This document shows, one piece after another, positions 1-9,087 of a DNA stretch of 64,000 nucleotides. Each line of letters begins with the position of its first letter. The stretch's first letter is position 1. The notes beneath the pieces are model-generated. The model was not told the origin of the DNA. It ran no database searches and saw only the letters and a list, made by a program, of their open reading frames with translations. The stretch comes from Candidatus Vicinibacter affinis (GTDB taxonomy: Bacteria; Bacteroidota; Bacteroidia; Chitinophagales; Saprospiraceae), in contig JADJNH010000006.1 of the NCBI GenBank assembly GCA_016714365.1, forward strand, positions 248,001 to 312,000, written 5' to 3'. Made by a program: the position numbers and the translations under genes.

Positions 1-933
1 ACACCACCACTCACGAATAGACCACATACGCATGTATTTCTGAACACAACCAATCCTTCCAAGATCGATGTCTTCATAAGTTACAGCAATGTTGCAGTAA
101 ATATCTCTTACAGGCCAAAGTGCAATTGTATCAAGCACTAAAGGACTGCGTAAAATAGTATCGTGATACAATGGTACTCCTGTAAAACTCGGATGGGGAT
201 GGCCTTTACTATCAAGTGGAATACGATTATATCTTAGATCTTTACAATTTAAAGCTTTGCCTGTTGCAAGTGATCTGTCTTCCGGACAAATAACTCTTGA
301 AGTGTCGAATCTTTCAAGAAGTGTAGTATCTGTACAGATTGCAGATGTGTTGTTATAAGCGTCTCGCGCGATGTACTTTTTAATTACACGCTTTATGTAA
401 TTAGGGTCGCAATTCAGTGGCTGAATAATTTCATCCAACAAAATCAACGTATCCCATGTACATGCATCGTAGTGATACGGCGTAAAAGTTGCCGCTGCAA
501 AACATGGAATGGTATCTCTGCGACACTCAATTACCGGAGGCAATTTATCCTCTACTACCAGAGTGCCCCAGCATTTATTGCCCGAGATTAAATCCTTAAT
601 TTCAACCTCAATATGTTGACCGATTTCAGCATCGGTAACCACCGGAGAAGTTGGAATTGGTTTTTTGTACCTTAATACAGTTACCTGATATTGTGCACCA
701 GGACACTGCGTTGCGGTGTCATTCAGAATCATTGCCGCTGTTACCAGTGCACGACAATTCTGATCTAAAGAAATTTGTGTAAGCCCATTACATGCCAATG
801 AACATTGCGCCGTTACTGTCTGTTGGACAGAGGCGAATGTAAAGACAAACATAGCTGCAATAAATATCCTCACGAGGTGAAGACGTGCAAAGCTTGATGT
901 AGAAATGGGAGATGTAAAAATCGTTTTCTCCAT
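1..933 (-). CDS. Giant secreted HYR/Ig-like repeat protein, N-terminal part only (cut by window edge)
   Basis: The minus strand is open from an ATG at 933 to the window edge, giving 311 codons with no stop. The N-terminus is an unusually long signal peptide: about 25 polar residues, then a hydrophobic stretch (IFIAAMFVFTFA) ending near TAQC. The mature part begins CSLACNGLTQISLDQNC, then has a region with CWGTLVVEDKLPP, the same pattern seen in the giant proteins at 5242-9057 and 12727-19115 (CWSELKVEDKLMP, CWGHATVEDKIAP). Those relatives end in T9SS sorting domains, so export through T9SS is inferred. Role unknown; probably an adhesin or surface matrix protein. The family call is firm; the true length and C-terminus lie outside the window. 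Confidence 0.8.
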   Translation of the reverse strand, partial: MEKTIFTSPISTSSFARLHLVRIFIAAMFVFTFASVQQTVTAQCSLACNGLTQISLDQNCRALVTAAMILNDTATQCPGAQYQVTVLRYKKPIPTSPVVTDAEIGQHIEVEIKDLISGNKCWGTLVVEDKLPPVIECRRDTIPCFAAATFTPYHYDACTWDTLILLDEIIQPLNCDPNYIKRVIKKYIARDAYNNTSAICTDTTLLERFDTSRVICPEDRSLATGKALNCKDLRYNRIPLDSKGHPHPSFTGVPLYHDTILRSPLVLDTIALWPVRDIYCNIAVTYEDIDLGRIGCVQKYMRMWSIREWWC

Positions 934-1598
934 GAGATCCTCTATTTAATGATTAATAAAAATTTCAAACCAATTCACATAGCACACGGAGGTCACTCCG
1001 AATACACATGCGTTATTCGCTAAAAAATTTTTGTCCTGAATAAAAACTGTTTGGGTAGGTTGTCAAACAGAAATTATATCCCTGGACAAGGATCTAAAAT
1101 CATTCGTTGGTAAAAAAAATTGCTGAATTCTAGCTTGCGCTAAAGAGAGGATCTACTATTACTGGGGTTGGATGTAATAACTACCACAAAGGTAATTATT
1201 ATATTTAAAAATCCTACTATTTGTGAATATTTTTTTAAATAAATTACAAATAGAAAAATCTTTAATACGTGACAAAGGTAACAATAATGATTTTGAATAA
1301 AGTATACCAATATATGAGTATTTTTTTAAATATGTTATTTTTATAATGCGTATTGCATTCTATTACAATATAATACAAATATAATTATCAAATAATTTAA
1401 GCGCATTTCAATATTATTGCCCTGAATTAAAAAAAATCCAACAATTAGAAGATTGATAACAAAAGACATTAAATCGAGCTAACTTGATTTTGAATTTGAC
1501 CAAATTAGCAGGTACTTGGGTGCCGCGATTTTACCATAGACAGGAACATCCTTTCCTGAACAGGAATAGTTTTTTTTTATAAAAACTATTTCGTTAAA
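934..1598. other. Non-coding stretch upstream of the first giant gene
   Basis: This 665-bp AT-rich stretch has no convincing gene on either strand. It separates the start of the minus-strand giant gene (933) from the 3' end of the exosortase partner gene (1599). The only notable content is two copies of CAAAGGTA, listed separately as candidate promoter elements. Confidence 0.6.
1187..1280 (-). promoter_or_regulatory. Two candidate Bacteroidota -7 elements (TACCTTTG) for the giant gene
   Basis: The plus strand reads CAAAGGTA at 1187-1194 and 1273-1280, which is TACCTTTG on the minus strand and fits the Bacteroidota -7 consensus TAnnTTTG. The same octamer occurs at 19858-19865, upstream of the other giant-gene locus. 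No TTG lies at the usual spacing, so these are only candidates; they would give leaders of roughly 250 and 340 nt. Confidence 0.35.
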
Positions 1599-2294
1599 TT
1601 ATTTACCTCCTTTGATTGAAAATATTTTTGTGACTAACCACCAACAGCACAACCATGACAAAAATGTCAGGATGTAAATGCTTTCAATTCCATGAAATAT
1701 TGTGGAAAATGAGATCAGTTTCTTTTGCCAAGCACTCAATGATATTGGACTTAAATGTTCAGAAAGATTGATTTGTAAAACCAACACAGTCATCAACCTG
1801 AGCAAATTAACCAGTTGAAGAAAACAAAATGAAATAAGCAAAAGTAAAATCCTCTTTATCAGTGTAGCGGGAAATGAAATACTGAGACAAAAAACAAGCA
1901 AGGATGGCAACAGCCAAAGATCCCAGATGCTCAACTGAACTTTTTGATTTTGAATAGGTAGTTTTTCTCCGGCGCCACTTGACAACGAAAGAATATTTTT
2001 CTTATTTAAAAGATTGAGTTGCGTGTCATACTTTGATTCAAATTGAACCGGAGGTAATTTTAATTGATAGGGCCCGATGATCATCTTACGCGATGTCTGA
2101 TCAGCAGTATGCAGATATAAATAGGTGTCTAAAAAAAAATGATCCAATGAATTATTTAAGACATCATTGACAGATTCAATGAAGACCCATTTTATTTTAG
2201 TAAACTTAATTCCGGGAACTATTATAAAATAACTGAAAGTCAGCCCCAGTAAAAAGTAAATAATTTTTTTATAATTGATCTTTGGCTGGATCAT
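1599..2294 (-). CDS. Exosortase-associated multi-pass membrane protein
   Basis: This 231-residue protein has a hydrophobic segment at the N-terminus (about residues 10-29) and three more towards the C-terminus (about 121-140, 145-172, 203-221), with a roughly 85-residue polar region between the first and second that should lie outside the cytoplasm. The gene starts inside the end of xrtH (26-bp overlap), so the two are almost certainly co-translated. From its position and topology I infer a partner of exosortase H; XrtH loci are known to carry an associated membrane protein, but I see no catalytic motif that defines a function here. The pair is followed by non-coding DNA. Confidence 0.65.
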   Translation of the reverse strand: MIQPKINYKKIIYFLLGLTFSYFIIVPGIKFTKIKWVFIESVNDVLNNSLDHFFLDTYLYLHTADQTSRKMIIGPYQLKLPPVQFESKYDTQLNLLNKKNILSLSSGAGEKLPIQNQKVQLSIWDLWLLPSLLVFCLSISFPATLIKRILLLLISFCFLQLVNLLRLMTVLVLQINLSEHLSPISLSAWQKKLISFSTIFHGIESIYILTFLSWLCCWWLVTKIFSIKGGK

Positions 2295-2826
2295 ATTTTG
2301 TATTCCGGATAAGCCAATATATAAAGAGGGCCCCTGAGCTTACTAAAAAAACAAATTGCCAGAATTCTATATGCAGAAAATCAAATATCTCCGGAAAATA
2401 TAATTGACTAAATACCAAACTCAGAATTCTAACTAAATTGAGTATTCCTAAAACCAAAACTACCCATAAAATTCCGCTGACTTTATTTTGAAGGGTTACT
2501 TTTGGAAATAATGAAATGGCAAGTGAACTTAAAAATATAGGTGCAATGGCGTCACAACCTTTGGAAATACTGACCACTGCGGCGCCACAATGAATATTCA
2601 TATCCTCTGCCCAGGACTGATATCCAAATAATTTCAGAATGTTTGCACTCCCTGAAGCAAATAAAATGGAAATGGGCTGTTGGATAAATTTCTCATAAAT
2701 GCCCGTTGAAGAAAATAGAAAAAAAACAATCAAGACCAAAATCATGATGAATGCATACTGTATCAGTTCATTCTTCATATACTTCTGCACAAAAGTTGGT
2801 TGAAGTCCTGTAAGATGATTTGGCAT
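2269..2826 (-). CDS. xrtH: Exosortase H-type transpeptidase/protease (IPTLxxWG-CTERM specific)
   Basis: The 185-residue integral membrane protein has the exosortase catalytic triad in order: Cys91 in SKGCDAIAP, Arg133 in NLVRI, and His152 in LHIEFWQ, each at a membrane boundary. There are about five hydrophobic segments. It is short, as expected for exosortases outside the long EpsH/XrtA type. Exosortases cut C-terminal sorting signals at the membrane and are thought to pass the protein to a surface anchor. The type is called H because the next two genes upstream both encode IPTL-CTERM motifs, the signal associated with XrtH. An intrinsic terminator lies between those genes and this one, so it is probably transcribed separately. 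Family confident; subtype rests partly on context. Confidence 0.85.
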   Translation of the reverse strand: MPNHLTGLQPTFVQKYMKNELIQYAFIMILVLIVFFLFSSTGIYEKFIQQPISILFASGSANILKLFGYQSWAEDMNIHCGAAVVSISKGCDAIAPIFLSSLAISLFPKVTLQNKVSGILWVVLVLGILNLVRILSLVFSQLYFPEIFDFLHIEFWQFVFLVSSGALFIYWLIRNTKYDPAKDQL

Positions 2827-2852
2827 GATGAGCTACAATTATTAAAAAAAAT

Positions 2853-2884
2853 AAGAAGGGTAATATGCTAGTATTACCCTTCTT
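2853..2884 (-). terminator. Intrinsic terminator after IPTL-CTERM gene 1
   Basis: A 13-bp perfect stem (AAGAAGGGTAATA with TATTACCCTTCTT) around a 6-base loop is followed on the minus strand by an A/T-rich run. It sits 17 bp past the stop of the gene at 2902 and separates it from xrtH. A-tracts on both sides would make it work in either direction. Confidence 0.8.
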
Positions 2885-2901
2885 TATTTATGTTTTTAAA
2901 A

Positions 2902-3828
2902 TTATTCTTCCCTGTTGCTGTATTGGATTCCCAATTGAACAATAAAGGCCAACACTATACTGGAGAGCGCAAATCCCGGTACATCTGCATTGGTCAGACT
3001 GTAATCGAAGCCGAAGATCGAAATGCCAAAACCAATCAATCCACTTATCCATACAATGGCCAGTGACTTCATGAAAAGTTTTCTATCAAACATCATACCG
3101 GCAGAAATGCCTTGACTTGTTTCCATGGCCATACCGTTGGAAAGCATCAATTTTCTGCGTGTCATAAATACTCCTGCAATGGCAAATAAAATCAATCCCA
3201 TCAGCATAAGTCCCCATTCACCCATGGTAGGCACCATGCTCAAACAGCTGATTCCAAATTCACCAATGGCAAAACCATTTGCAGCTGGAGGGAAGGTAAT
3301 GGTAATTGACTTCAAAAGACATTTAGAACCGGTAGCATAAAATCCTATGAATTTTGCACCAGCATTTCCTGTAATTGAGATAGGCCCGGAACTGGTTCCA
3401 TCATTGGCTACCGCTTGAGCGGTAAAAGTGCTGAAACTATTTGATTCTGCATAAAAGTAAAAGGATCTGGTGCCCGGTGGTAAATTTATGGTAGTTGAAG
3501 TTCCGTTAAAAGTATAAACATCACCTGTGTATCCATGACTCCAGGTAGCCCAACCCTGCCCAATTCTTCGATGAGAACCAGGTGCACTGAATGACAAACC
3601 ACTGCCACAAGGAGCAGGAGAAGGTAAGCTGCTGATAGATGTCCCAAGTGCCGATGGATCAGGTGCAAATGGCTGCATAGCAAAACTTTTAAAAAGCACC
3701 GGAGGGGCCCCTGTACCTGGTCCCGGATCAAAATATACGTTGGCAAATGTCGATGGTAAAAATAAAACCAATGTAAATAAGAAGGACAATACCGGCCACT
3801 TCTTAAGGTTTGTTTGAATGAAATCCAT
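2902..3828 (-). CDS. IPTL-CTERM surface protein 1 with a C-terminal two-helix extension
   Basis: The 308-residue protein has a signal peptide (about residues 12-29), a globular region of about 165 residues containing WSHGYTGDVYTF, PPGTRSFYFYAE and GAKFIGFYA, and the sorting motif VPTMGEWG at 199-206, followed by a hydrophobic helix and the basic cluster TRRK. That tripartite motif is the IPTL-CTERM signal recognised by exosortase H. Unusually the protein does not end there: about 80 more residues follow, with two further hydrophobic segments near 250-270 and 283-300. The gene at 4052 encodes a paralogue of exactly the same length and plan. The function of the globular domain is unknown; it resembles domains seen in other exosortase substrates. 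A shared promoter-like element lies 100 bp upstream. Confidence 0.85.
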   Translation of the reverse strand: MDFIQTNLKKWPVLSFLFTLVLFLPSTFANVYFDPGPGTGAPPVLFKSFAMQPFAPDPSALGTSISSLPSPAPCGSGLSFSAPGSHRRIGQGWATWSHGYTGDVYTFNGTSTTINLPPGTRSFYFYAESNSFSTFTAQAVANDGTSSGPISITGNAGAKFIGFYATGSKCLLKSITITFPPAANGFAIGEFGISCLSMVPTMGEWGLMLMGLILFAIAGVFMTRRKLMLSNGMAMETSQGISAGMMFDRKLFMKSLAIVWISGLIGFGISIFGFDYSLTNADVPGFALSSIVLAFIVQLGIQYSNREE

Positions 3829-3927
3829 TTGGTAAGTTTTTATGGTTATGAATAATTTTAATTCCAGGAGTTATTCACTACCATTCCCTACCTCTGAATA
3901 ATCAAAGGCCATCAGTTGGCTTCGGCA

Positions 3928-3935
3928 CAAATGTA
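3928..3935 (-). promoter_or_regulatory. Candidate -7 element (TACATTTG) of IPTL-CTERM gene 1
   Basis: The minus strand reads TACATTTGTGCC about 100 bp upstream of the start codon. The paralogue has TATATTTGTGCC at the equivalent place (5074-5081), and both are preceded by long A/T tracts. The shared TTTGTGCC extends beyond the -7 consensus. No TTG -33 element is visible. Confidence 0.55.
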
Positions 3936-4051
3936 TAAAAAATATTTTATATATAAAAAATATTTTCTATATATAGGTTATTCTTTCGTGTGATCAGAAT
4001 CTCTATTCAGCTCTGACCTTTTATAAAGCCCAAAGACCTTACCTGAAAGCA

Positions 4052-4978
4052 TTATGGTTGCTTTTGGAATAACATCCCCAAATGCATCACATATGCCAAC
4101 AGCAGGCTGCAAATGCTAAATCCCGGGCCATCCGCGACTGTCATTTGGTAACCGAATCCAAAAACTGCCAGATTAAAGGCAAATATTCCCAACAGGGCTA
4201 CTGCCAGCCAGGTTTTGAAGAATAGCTTTTTGTTGAATGGAATAGATTGTAAGCCCTGACGCTCCACCTCAATGGACCATCCATTAGCTAAGCCCAATTT
4301 CCTTTTCATTAGAAAAACGCCTCCTATAGAAAGCAGCACTAAACTTAATAAAATAAGTCCCCACTCACTCATGGTAGGAATTGCCGGCATACAGCTTATC
4401 CCAAACTCAGCTATGGCAAACCCACCGGCCGCTGGCGGATACGTAATTTTGATGGTCTTCAGCAAGCACTGCGACCCTGTTACATAAAAACCAATAAATT
4501 TGGCACCGGCATAACCTTGAATCGTTATAGGACCGGAGGTAGTCCCGTCATCTGCAATCGCTTCCGCAGTATAATTACTGTACACATTGGGTTCTGTATA
4601 AAAGTAGAAGGCCCTCGTCCCTTGTGGAAGTAATATAATTGCAGCAGTCTGGTCAAAGTAAGAATACACGTCACCCGTATAACCATGGCTCCAGGTTTCC
4701 CAACCCTGACCAACTTTAAGATGCAAAGCAGGCGTATTAAATCTAAGACTGTTTCCACATTGGGCAGGTGAAGGCAGACTCGTAGTCGGGGTTAACAATG
4801 CAGTAGGATCCGGCTCAAAGGTCCGCATCACAAATTTATTGAAGACTGCCGGCGGCGGACCTGTCCCAGGACCAGGATCAAAAACAATCCCACCAAAAAT
4901 TTTGGCTGAATGGATGGTAAAAATAAAAAAATAAATTATTGGGGAAAAGCGCCTAAGTTGAAATTTACAAAACTCCAT
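4052..4978 (-). CDS. IPTL-CTERM surface protein 2 with a C-terminal two-helix extension
   Basis: This is a tandem paralogue of the protein at 2902-3828, also 308 residues. It has a signal peptide, the conserved WSHGYTGDVYSY and LPQGTRAFYFYTE segments, and the sorting motif IPTMSEWG at 200-207, then a hydrophobic helix and MKRK. As in the paralogue, about 80 residues follow the basic cluster, with two hydrophobic segments near 252-271 and 284-301. The shared PGPGTGPPP stretch near the mature N-terminus is another family mark. Inferred substrate of the exosortase at 2269-2826. The first-copy/second-copy divergence is greatest in the signal peptide and in the linker between the helices, while the extension itself is kept, which argues that it is functional. 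Confidence 0.85.
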   Translation of the reverse strand: MEFCKFQLRRFSPIIYFFIFTIHSAKIFGGIVFDPGPGTGPPPAVFNKFVMRTFEPDPTALLTPTTSLPSPAQCGNSLRFNTPALHLKVGQGWETWSHGYTGDVYSYFDQTAAIILLPQGTRAFYFYTEPNVYSNYTAEAIADDGTTSGPITIQGYAGAKFIGFYVTGSQCLLKTIKITYPPAAGGFAIAEFGISCMPAIPTMSEWGLILLSLVLLSIGGVFLMKRKLGLANGWSIEVERQGLQSIPFNKKLFFKTWLAVALLGIFAFNLAVFGFGYQMTVADGPGFSICSLLLAYVMHLGMLFQKQP

Positions 4979-5073
4979 TTTATCGGTTTATGGTGATGAA
5001 TATTTCTCTTAACAGATACTCATTACCACTCTCTGAATCCCAATCTAATCAGGAAACCCGGCTGGAACAGGCA

Positions 5074-5081
5074 CAAATATA
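5074..5081 (-). promoter_or_regulatory. Candidate -7 element (TATATTTG) of IPTL-CTERM gene 2
   Basis: The minus strand reads TATATTTGTGCC about 96 bp upstream of the start at 4978, matching the element upstream of IPTL-CTERM gene 1 in sequence and distance. Confidence 0.55.
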
Positions 5082-5194
5082 TTATTAATTTTTATATGTA
5101 TACTGATTTATTTGAAATATTTTTTTGAACAAGCACAACCACATATCACAAAATACTGTATTTCAGCATTTTATAATTTAAATAAAATTTTAAT

Positions 5195-5228
5195 AAAAAG
5201 CCTTCCCATCTATTTGGAAAGGCTTTTT
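5195..5228 (-). terminator. Intrinsic terminator of the giant gene at 5242-9057
   Basis: AAAAAGCCTT pairs with AAGGCTTTTT around a 13-base loop that is itself partly self-complementary (CCC/TGG). On the minus strand the stem runs into TTTTTATTAAAATTTT. It lies 13 bp past the stop codon. Confidence 0.85.
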
Positions 5229-5241
5229 CAACAACTGGAAA

Positions 5242-8200
5242 TTATTTCAAGAGAACGATCTTTCCTTTTTTCATGATTTTACCTGCCTGGAGCCGGTACA
5301 AATAAACACCGGATCCGCCAAGCATCCCACTTTCTATTTCCCATGTATTTAGACCTTTTTCAATCGACCTCCATTTTCCATACACTACTTTTCCTTCTGT
5401 ATTCATCAATTCCAAATAGGCATCAACGTTCAGTGATGATTCAAATTCAATTTTGCACCGATCTTTAAATGGATTTGGACGTATCCCCCAACGATTGATT
5501 TCTAATTCATCATTTCCTGAAGGACCCAGAATCCTTATAGAAATAGGGGAAGCAAGGCTATTAACCAGAAAAATTTCATTGTTTCTGTATTCAGTATCCC
5601 TCAGCAAATCTGAAAGCCTTGTGGAGATTTTGTTTCTCCAAACAATTCTGAAAACTCGTTGCCCTTTTTCAAGTCTCTTTGGCACTCCCAGGCTAAGACT
5701 AATCCTTAATTCCCGATCTTTAACAAAATAAGAATCTTCCGAAAGGTCTACTCCCCTGCCGTCACTCAGGAATTCAACTATCCTGTCCACTTCGGCAAAT
5801 CTTGAATCAAAACTCATATTTATCTGAAGTCCCTCCATAGTCAAATCATCATTGATCATAAAGTCAGAATGACTCCTTTGATTTTCAGGTAACAAATGAT
5901 CTTCCACACCTAACTCAAAATATCTTAATCTTGCCCCGGCCACTTTTTCCTGAAAGCCCGACGTGCCGCTTACATCTCCTACTTTGATGGACTTAAAGTT
6001 TAAGACCTTGTCATGCATGAGGTGATCCGTTTCAAAATCTTCGCTGAATTTTTCTCGCAATGGAAAATCATGGTCATTAAAAATATACTCCTCATCCAAA
6101 AATCTCCATGATTTATTGGTTGGAACTTCTTCAACCTTACCCAAAATCAATTTTCGCAACCATACGATGTCTCTGGTAGTCACAAAGCCATCTTTGTCTA
6201 AATCTGCAGCTATCCATTGTTCAGGCTTACTAAAAGTTGAAATTCCTAGAATGTGCTTTTGCAAATACAAAACATCTTGAGTGGACAATCCATCAGTCCA
6301 ATTTCCAAGTGCGTAATCCGGCTTTAGGTGTACAGATGATCCTGGCTTAATCTGATCGTTCATATATTTTCCCTGCAAATCAGTGGATACCATTTGGCCC
6401 GTACCTTGTTCAAGCATCTCTACCTTTTCCATTGGATTTCCTTTGACATCTCTCACAAGTCCTGTAACATGAATGGTTGTTTGGAAATTACTGTTGCAAA
6501 AATTATTAGGATCGTCCACATCAACCAAAGCATTACAACTTCCAGCATTACCTGAAGAGTCCAATACAAAAACCCTGAATGTATAGATTGAGTCTACATT
6601 CAGTCTATGTATACTGCATGGAATGTAACGACAAGTGTCATTAGGATTGTTTAAATCAAAAGTGATCACTAATTTGTGGGTGGGGGTACAATTATCTTGA
6701 TAGAATGACAATAAATCCCTGGCAATTATTTTTGCACTGTCATTGGCTTGAATGTTGACAAGTAATCTTTTGCAATCTGCATCGGGATCCATTTTATCTG
6801 CCAAATCAACAAAAACAGTATCGCGCCCAATATTATTACAAATATCTCTCGCAGTAAAAATAACTCTTGTTTTGCCTAATGGATACACACCACTTGCATT
6901 GGCACCTCCACCATTAAAATCATTGGTTATACTTATTATGGTATTGCAACTGGTGACTACAACAGGAGCAAGTACAAGAAATGGATTACATTCTGTATTA
7001 GTCGAGCAAAAAGCTGTATCTCTTGGTCCCTTCAATCTTGGTGGTCCAAAATCCGAAACATTGATAACCTGAGTATCCCTGGCAATTGCACCATTACACA
7101 ACGACCTCGCTTGCCACAATCTTAAGATCCTTCGACATGAATCCGCAGGTCGGTTTAAGGTACTATCTCTCCATGTGTATACAATGGTACCACAACTGTC
7201 TCTTGGATTTAACGGGCGCAATCCTAAAGAATCCGGATGATTAGAGCGACAACCGCGCACCATGGTATCTCTTGCCCAAATAAAATCTCTGGCATCAAAA
7301 ACATAATTATTGACAATCTCTATTCTCTGTCTGCAACTACTGTCAATGACCCCATTCCTTAAATTAACTCTCCACTTTCGAATAAAAACTCCCCTTCTGC
7401 AACTATCTAATTTGCCGGAATCAGAAAATGTAATTCCGTTTGTTGTAGTGTCCACACAAACTCCTGAAATGGTGACCCTACCTGTGAGGTTTAAATTATT
7501 CATATTTTGGGTGCAACTCAATGTTACATTTGCTGGACAATTAATAGCAAACACATTCTTGTTTTGAATCTCCACTTCGATCATGCAGAAATTTGAATTT
7601 CCGCTTTCATCAACAACTTTGACCACAATCATTTCTCTCATCCCTGCATCGGCACAACAGAAATAAATTTGATCTCTGAATGTTGTATCCTGAGGCCTGT
7701 TACAACGATTCGTCATTCGTCTGACCAATACTGTATCCACTGCACAGTTGTCTGTAAAAAAACCTATCTTAGAGAAGTAAGCCGCATTCAAAGTGGATTG
7801 TCCGGTCCCATCCAAAGAAAATATCAACTTTGGGGGACAAATTAAAGTCGGTGGAATATTATCCACTACCGTAGCATATGAAATGCAAGTATCCGAGTTT
7901 CCACATGGATCAATGGCTATGTATTGCATCGTATGTTTTCCAGTAGATAATTCAACACTTTGTCCCGGCCTTGCAAGAAAAAATGAATCTATTCTAACTG
8001 CATAAATCATTAAAAAAGCCGGACTACATGCATCTGTGGCAGTGACAGTTGGTATCCGATATAGATTAAAACATTTATTTGCTTCTGTAAACAAGGTAAC
8101 ATCTGCAGGACAAATAATCTCCGGCCTTGTTGTATCTGCAATAGTGATGAGCTGAGTTTCCATACTTGTCATCCGCGTACACCAATTCATTACAAACCAC

Positions 8201-9057
8201 CGGCGTTGAATTTTTATCATCCCTCCACAAACCGGTATGGTGTCATCCAAATGGGAAGGGAGCAAATCACAAAATGCATCAATGGGTTCTCCGAAAATTG
8301 TTGGAACTTCCAAACTTGAAATATCCGGATTAGGACAATACAAAGTATCGTCTGCAGGAAACACAACATCACTCAATGATGGCTTTCTGAAATAAACATC
8401 TTTTGCACAAGTGGTTTTGTTTCCGTAATCATCTGTAACCGTATACAGCAAATGACTTATTCCTGAATATCGTAAATCACACTGCAGTCTTTCAAATCTC
8501 AGGTCATATAAAATGGTAAGACTTGCATCACAATTATCGCTTGCCATAATCATGGTGTCGTATCTTAATTCAAATGGATCAAGAATGCACATTACAGTAT
8601 CCACACGGCAAACCAGCACCGGCATCAATTTATCTTCCACTTTTAATTCACTCCAACAACTCATTCCATTTGTAGTATCCAATACGGTAGCGGTTCTTTT
8701 TTTACCAATGTCTGAGCAGCTGACATAATTCAGACCCGTCTCGTTCACATAAACCTTAAATTTTCCGTAAGAAGGAAGTTTGTCGGTAATCAACATTTGT
8801 GGGGTAAGATATGCTCTGCCACTTTGATCAACGGATATCTGAACCAAGCCATGACAAGGTAGATTTAAATTTTCCAATTCATTGTCATGCATTGGCTGAA
8901 CATCAACTCTGTCAGATGAAGGCCAATCCTCAGGAACAGCCTTCATCTCATTACAGAATTGGAATACCAATAATAACAACATCACCTTAGAGGCACTCTT
9001 TCTAATGTGATTGGTCCATTTTGGGATGGGTTGATTTATATTTTTTAGATTTTTCAT
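5242..9057 (-). CDS. Giant T9SS-exported HYR-repeat protein with dockerin-like and cohesin-like domains
   Basis: This 1271-residue protein has a signal peptide (hydrophobic run VMLLLLVFQFC near residues 25-35) and then about 800 residues of Cys-containing repeats with the HYR-like signature of short D-x-x-P-x-x-x-CP segments (DTTRPEIICPADVTL, DNIPPTLICPPKLIF). Near 860 is a carboxypeptidase-regulatory-like fold (IHVTGLVRDVKGNP). At about 920-975 come two dockerin-like Ca-binding repeats (DGLSTQDVLYLQKHILG and DLDKDGFVTTRDIVWLRK). A weak cohesin-like region follows at about 1040-1180, and a T9SS type A sorting domain from about 1190 (IRPNPFKDRCKIEF to the end). It lies 30 bp downstream of the similar gene at 9088, so the two form an operon. 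Role unknown; probably adhesion or matrix building. Confidence 0.85.
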   Translation of the reverse strand: MKNLKNINQPIPKWTNHIRKSASKVMLLLLVFQFCNEMKAVPEDWPSSDRVDVQPMHDNELENLNLPCHGLVQISVDQSGRAYLTPQMLITDKLPSYGKFKVYVNETGLNYVSCSDIGKKRTATVLDTTNGMSCWSELKVEDKLMPVLVCRVDTVMCILDPFELRYDTMIMASDNCDASLTILYDLRFERLQCDLRYSGISHLLYTVTDDYGNKTTCAKDVYFRKPSLSDVVFPADDTLYCPNPDISSLEVPTIFGEPIDAFCDLLPSHLDDTIPVCGGMIKIQRRWFVMNWCTRMTSMETQLITIADTTRPEIICPADVTLFTEANKCFNLYRIPTVTATDACSPAFLMIYAVRIDSFFLARPGQSVELSTGKHTMQYIAIDPCGNSDTCISYATVVDNIPPTLICPPKLIFSLDGTGQSTLNAAYFSKIGFFTDNCAVDTVLVRRMTNRCNRPQDTTFRDQIYFCCADAGMREMIVVKVVDESGNSNFCMIEVEIQNKNVFAINCPANVTLSCTQNMNNLNLTGRVTISGVCVDTTTNGITFSDSGKLDSCRRGVFIRKWRVNLRNGVIDSSCRQRIEIVNNYVFDARDFIWARDTMVRGCRSNHPDSLGLRPLNPRDSCGTIVYTWRDSTLNRPADSCRRILRLWQARSLCNGAIARDTQVINVSDFGPPRLKGPRDTAFCSTNTECNPFLVLAPVVVTSCNTIISITNDFNGGGANASGVYPLGKTRVIFTARDICNNIGRDTVFVDLADKMDPDADCKRLLVNIQANDSAKIIARDLLSFYQDNCTPTHKLVITFDLNNPNDTCRYIPCSIHRLNVDSIYTFRVFVLDSSGNAGSCNALVDVDDPNNFCNSNFQTTIHVTGLVRDVKGNPMEKVEMLEQGTGQMVSTDLQGKYMNDQIKPGSSVHLKPDYALGNWTDGLSTQDVLYLQKHILGISTFSKPEQWIAADLDKDGFVTTRDIVWLRKLILGKVEEVPTNKSWRFLDEEYIFNDHDFPLREKFSEDFETDHLMHDKVLNFKSIKVGDVSGTSGFQEKVAGARLRYFELGVEDHLLPENQRSHSDFMINDDLTMEGLQINMSFDSRFAEVDRIVEFLSDGRGVDLSEDSYFVKDRELRISLSLGVPKRLEKGQRVFRIVWRNKISTRLSDLLRDTEYRNNEIFLVNSLASPISIRILGPSGNDELEINRWGIRPNPFKDRCKIEFESSLNVDAYLELMNTEGKVVYGKWRSIEKGLNTWEIESGMLGGSGVYLYRLQAGKIMKKGKIVLLK

Positions 9058-9087
9058 GATCTATATATTGCAGTTGTATGTAAGGAA

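Noticed and set aside
2269..2826. Exosortase of a PEP-CTERM type
   Set aside because: The adjacent substrates carry IPTLxxWG motifs, not PEP motifs, so subtype H fits better.
3125..3340. Plus-strand ORF of 71 residues (and a similar one at 4272-4487)
   Set aside because: Both are shadows on the opposite strand of the IPTL-CTERM genes at the same relative place.
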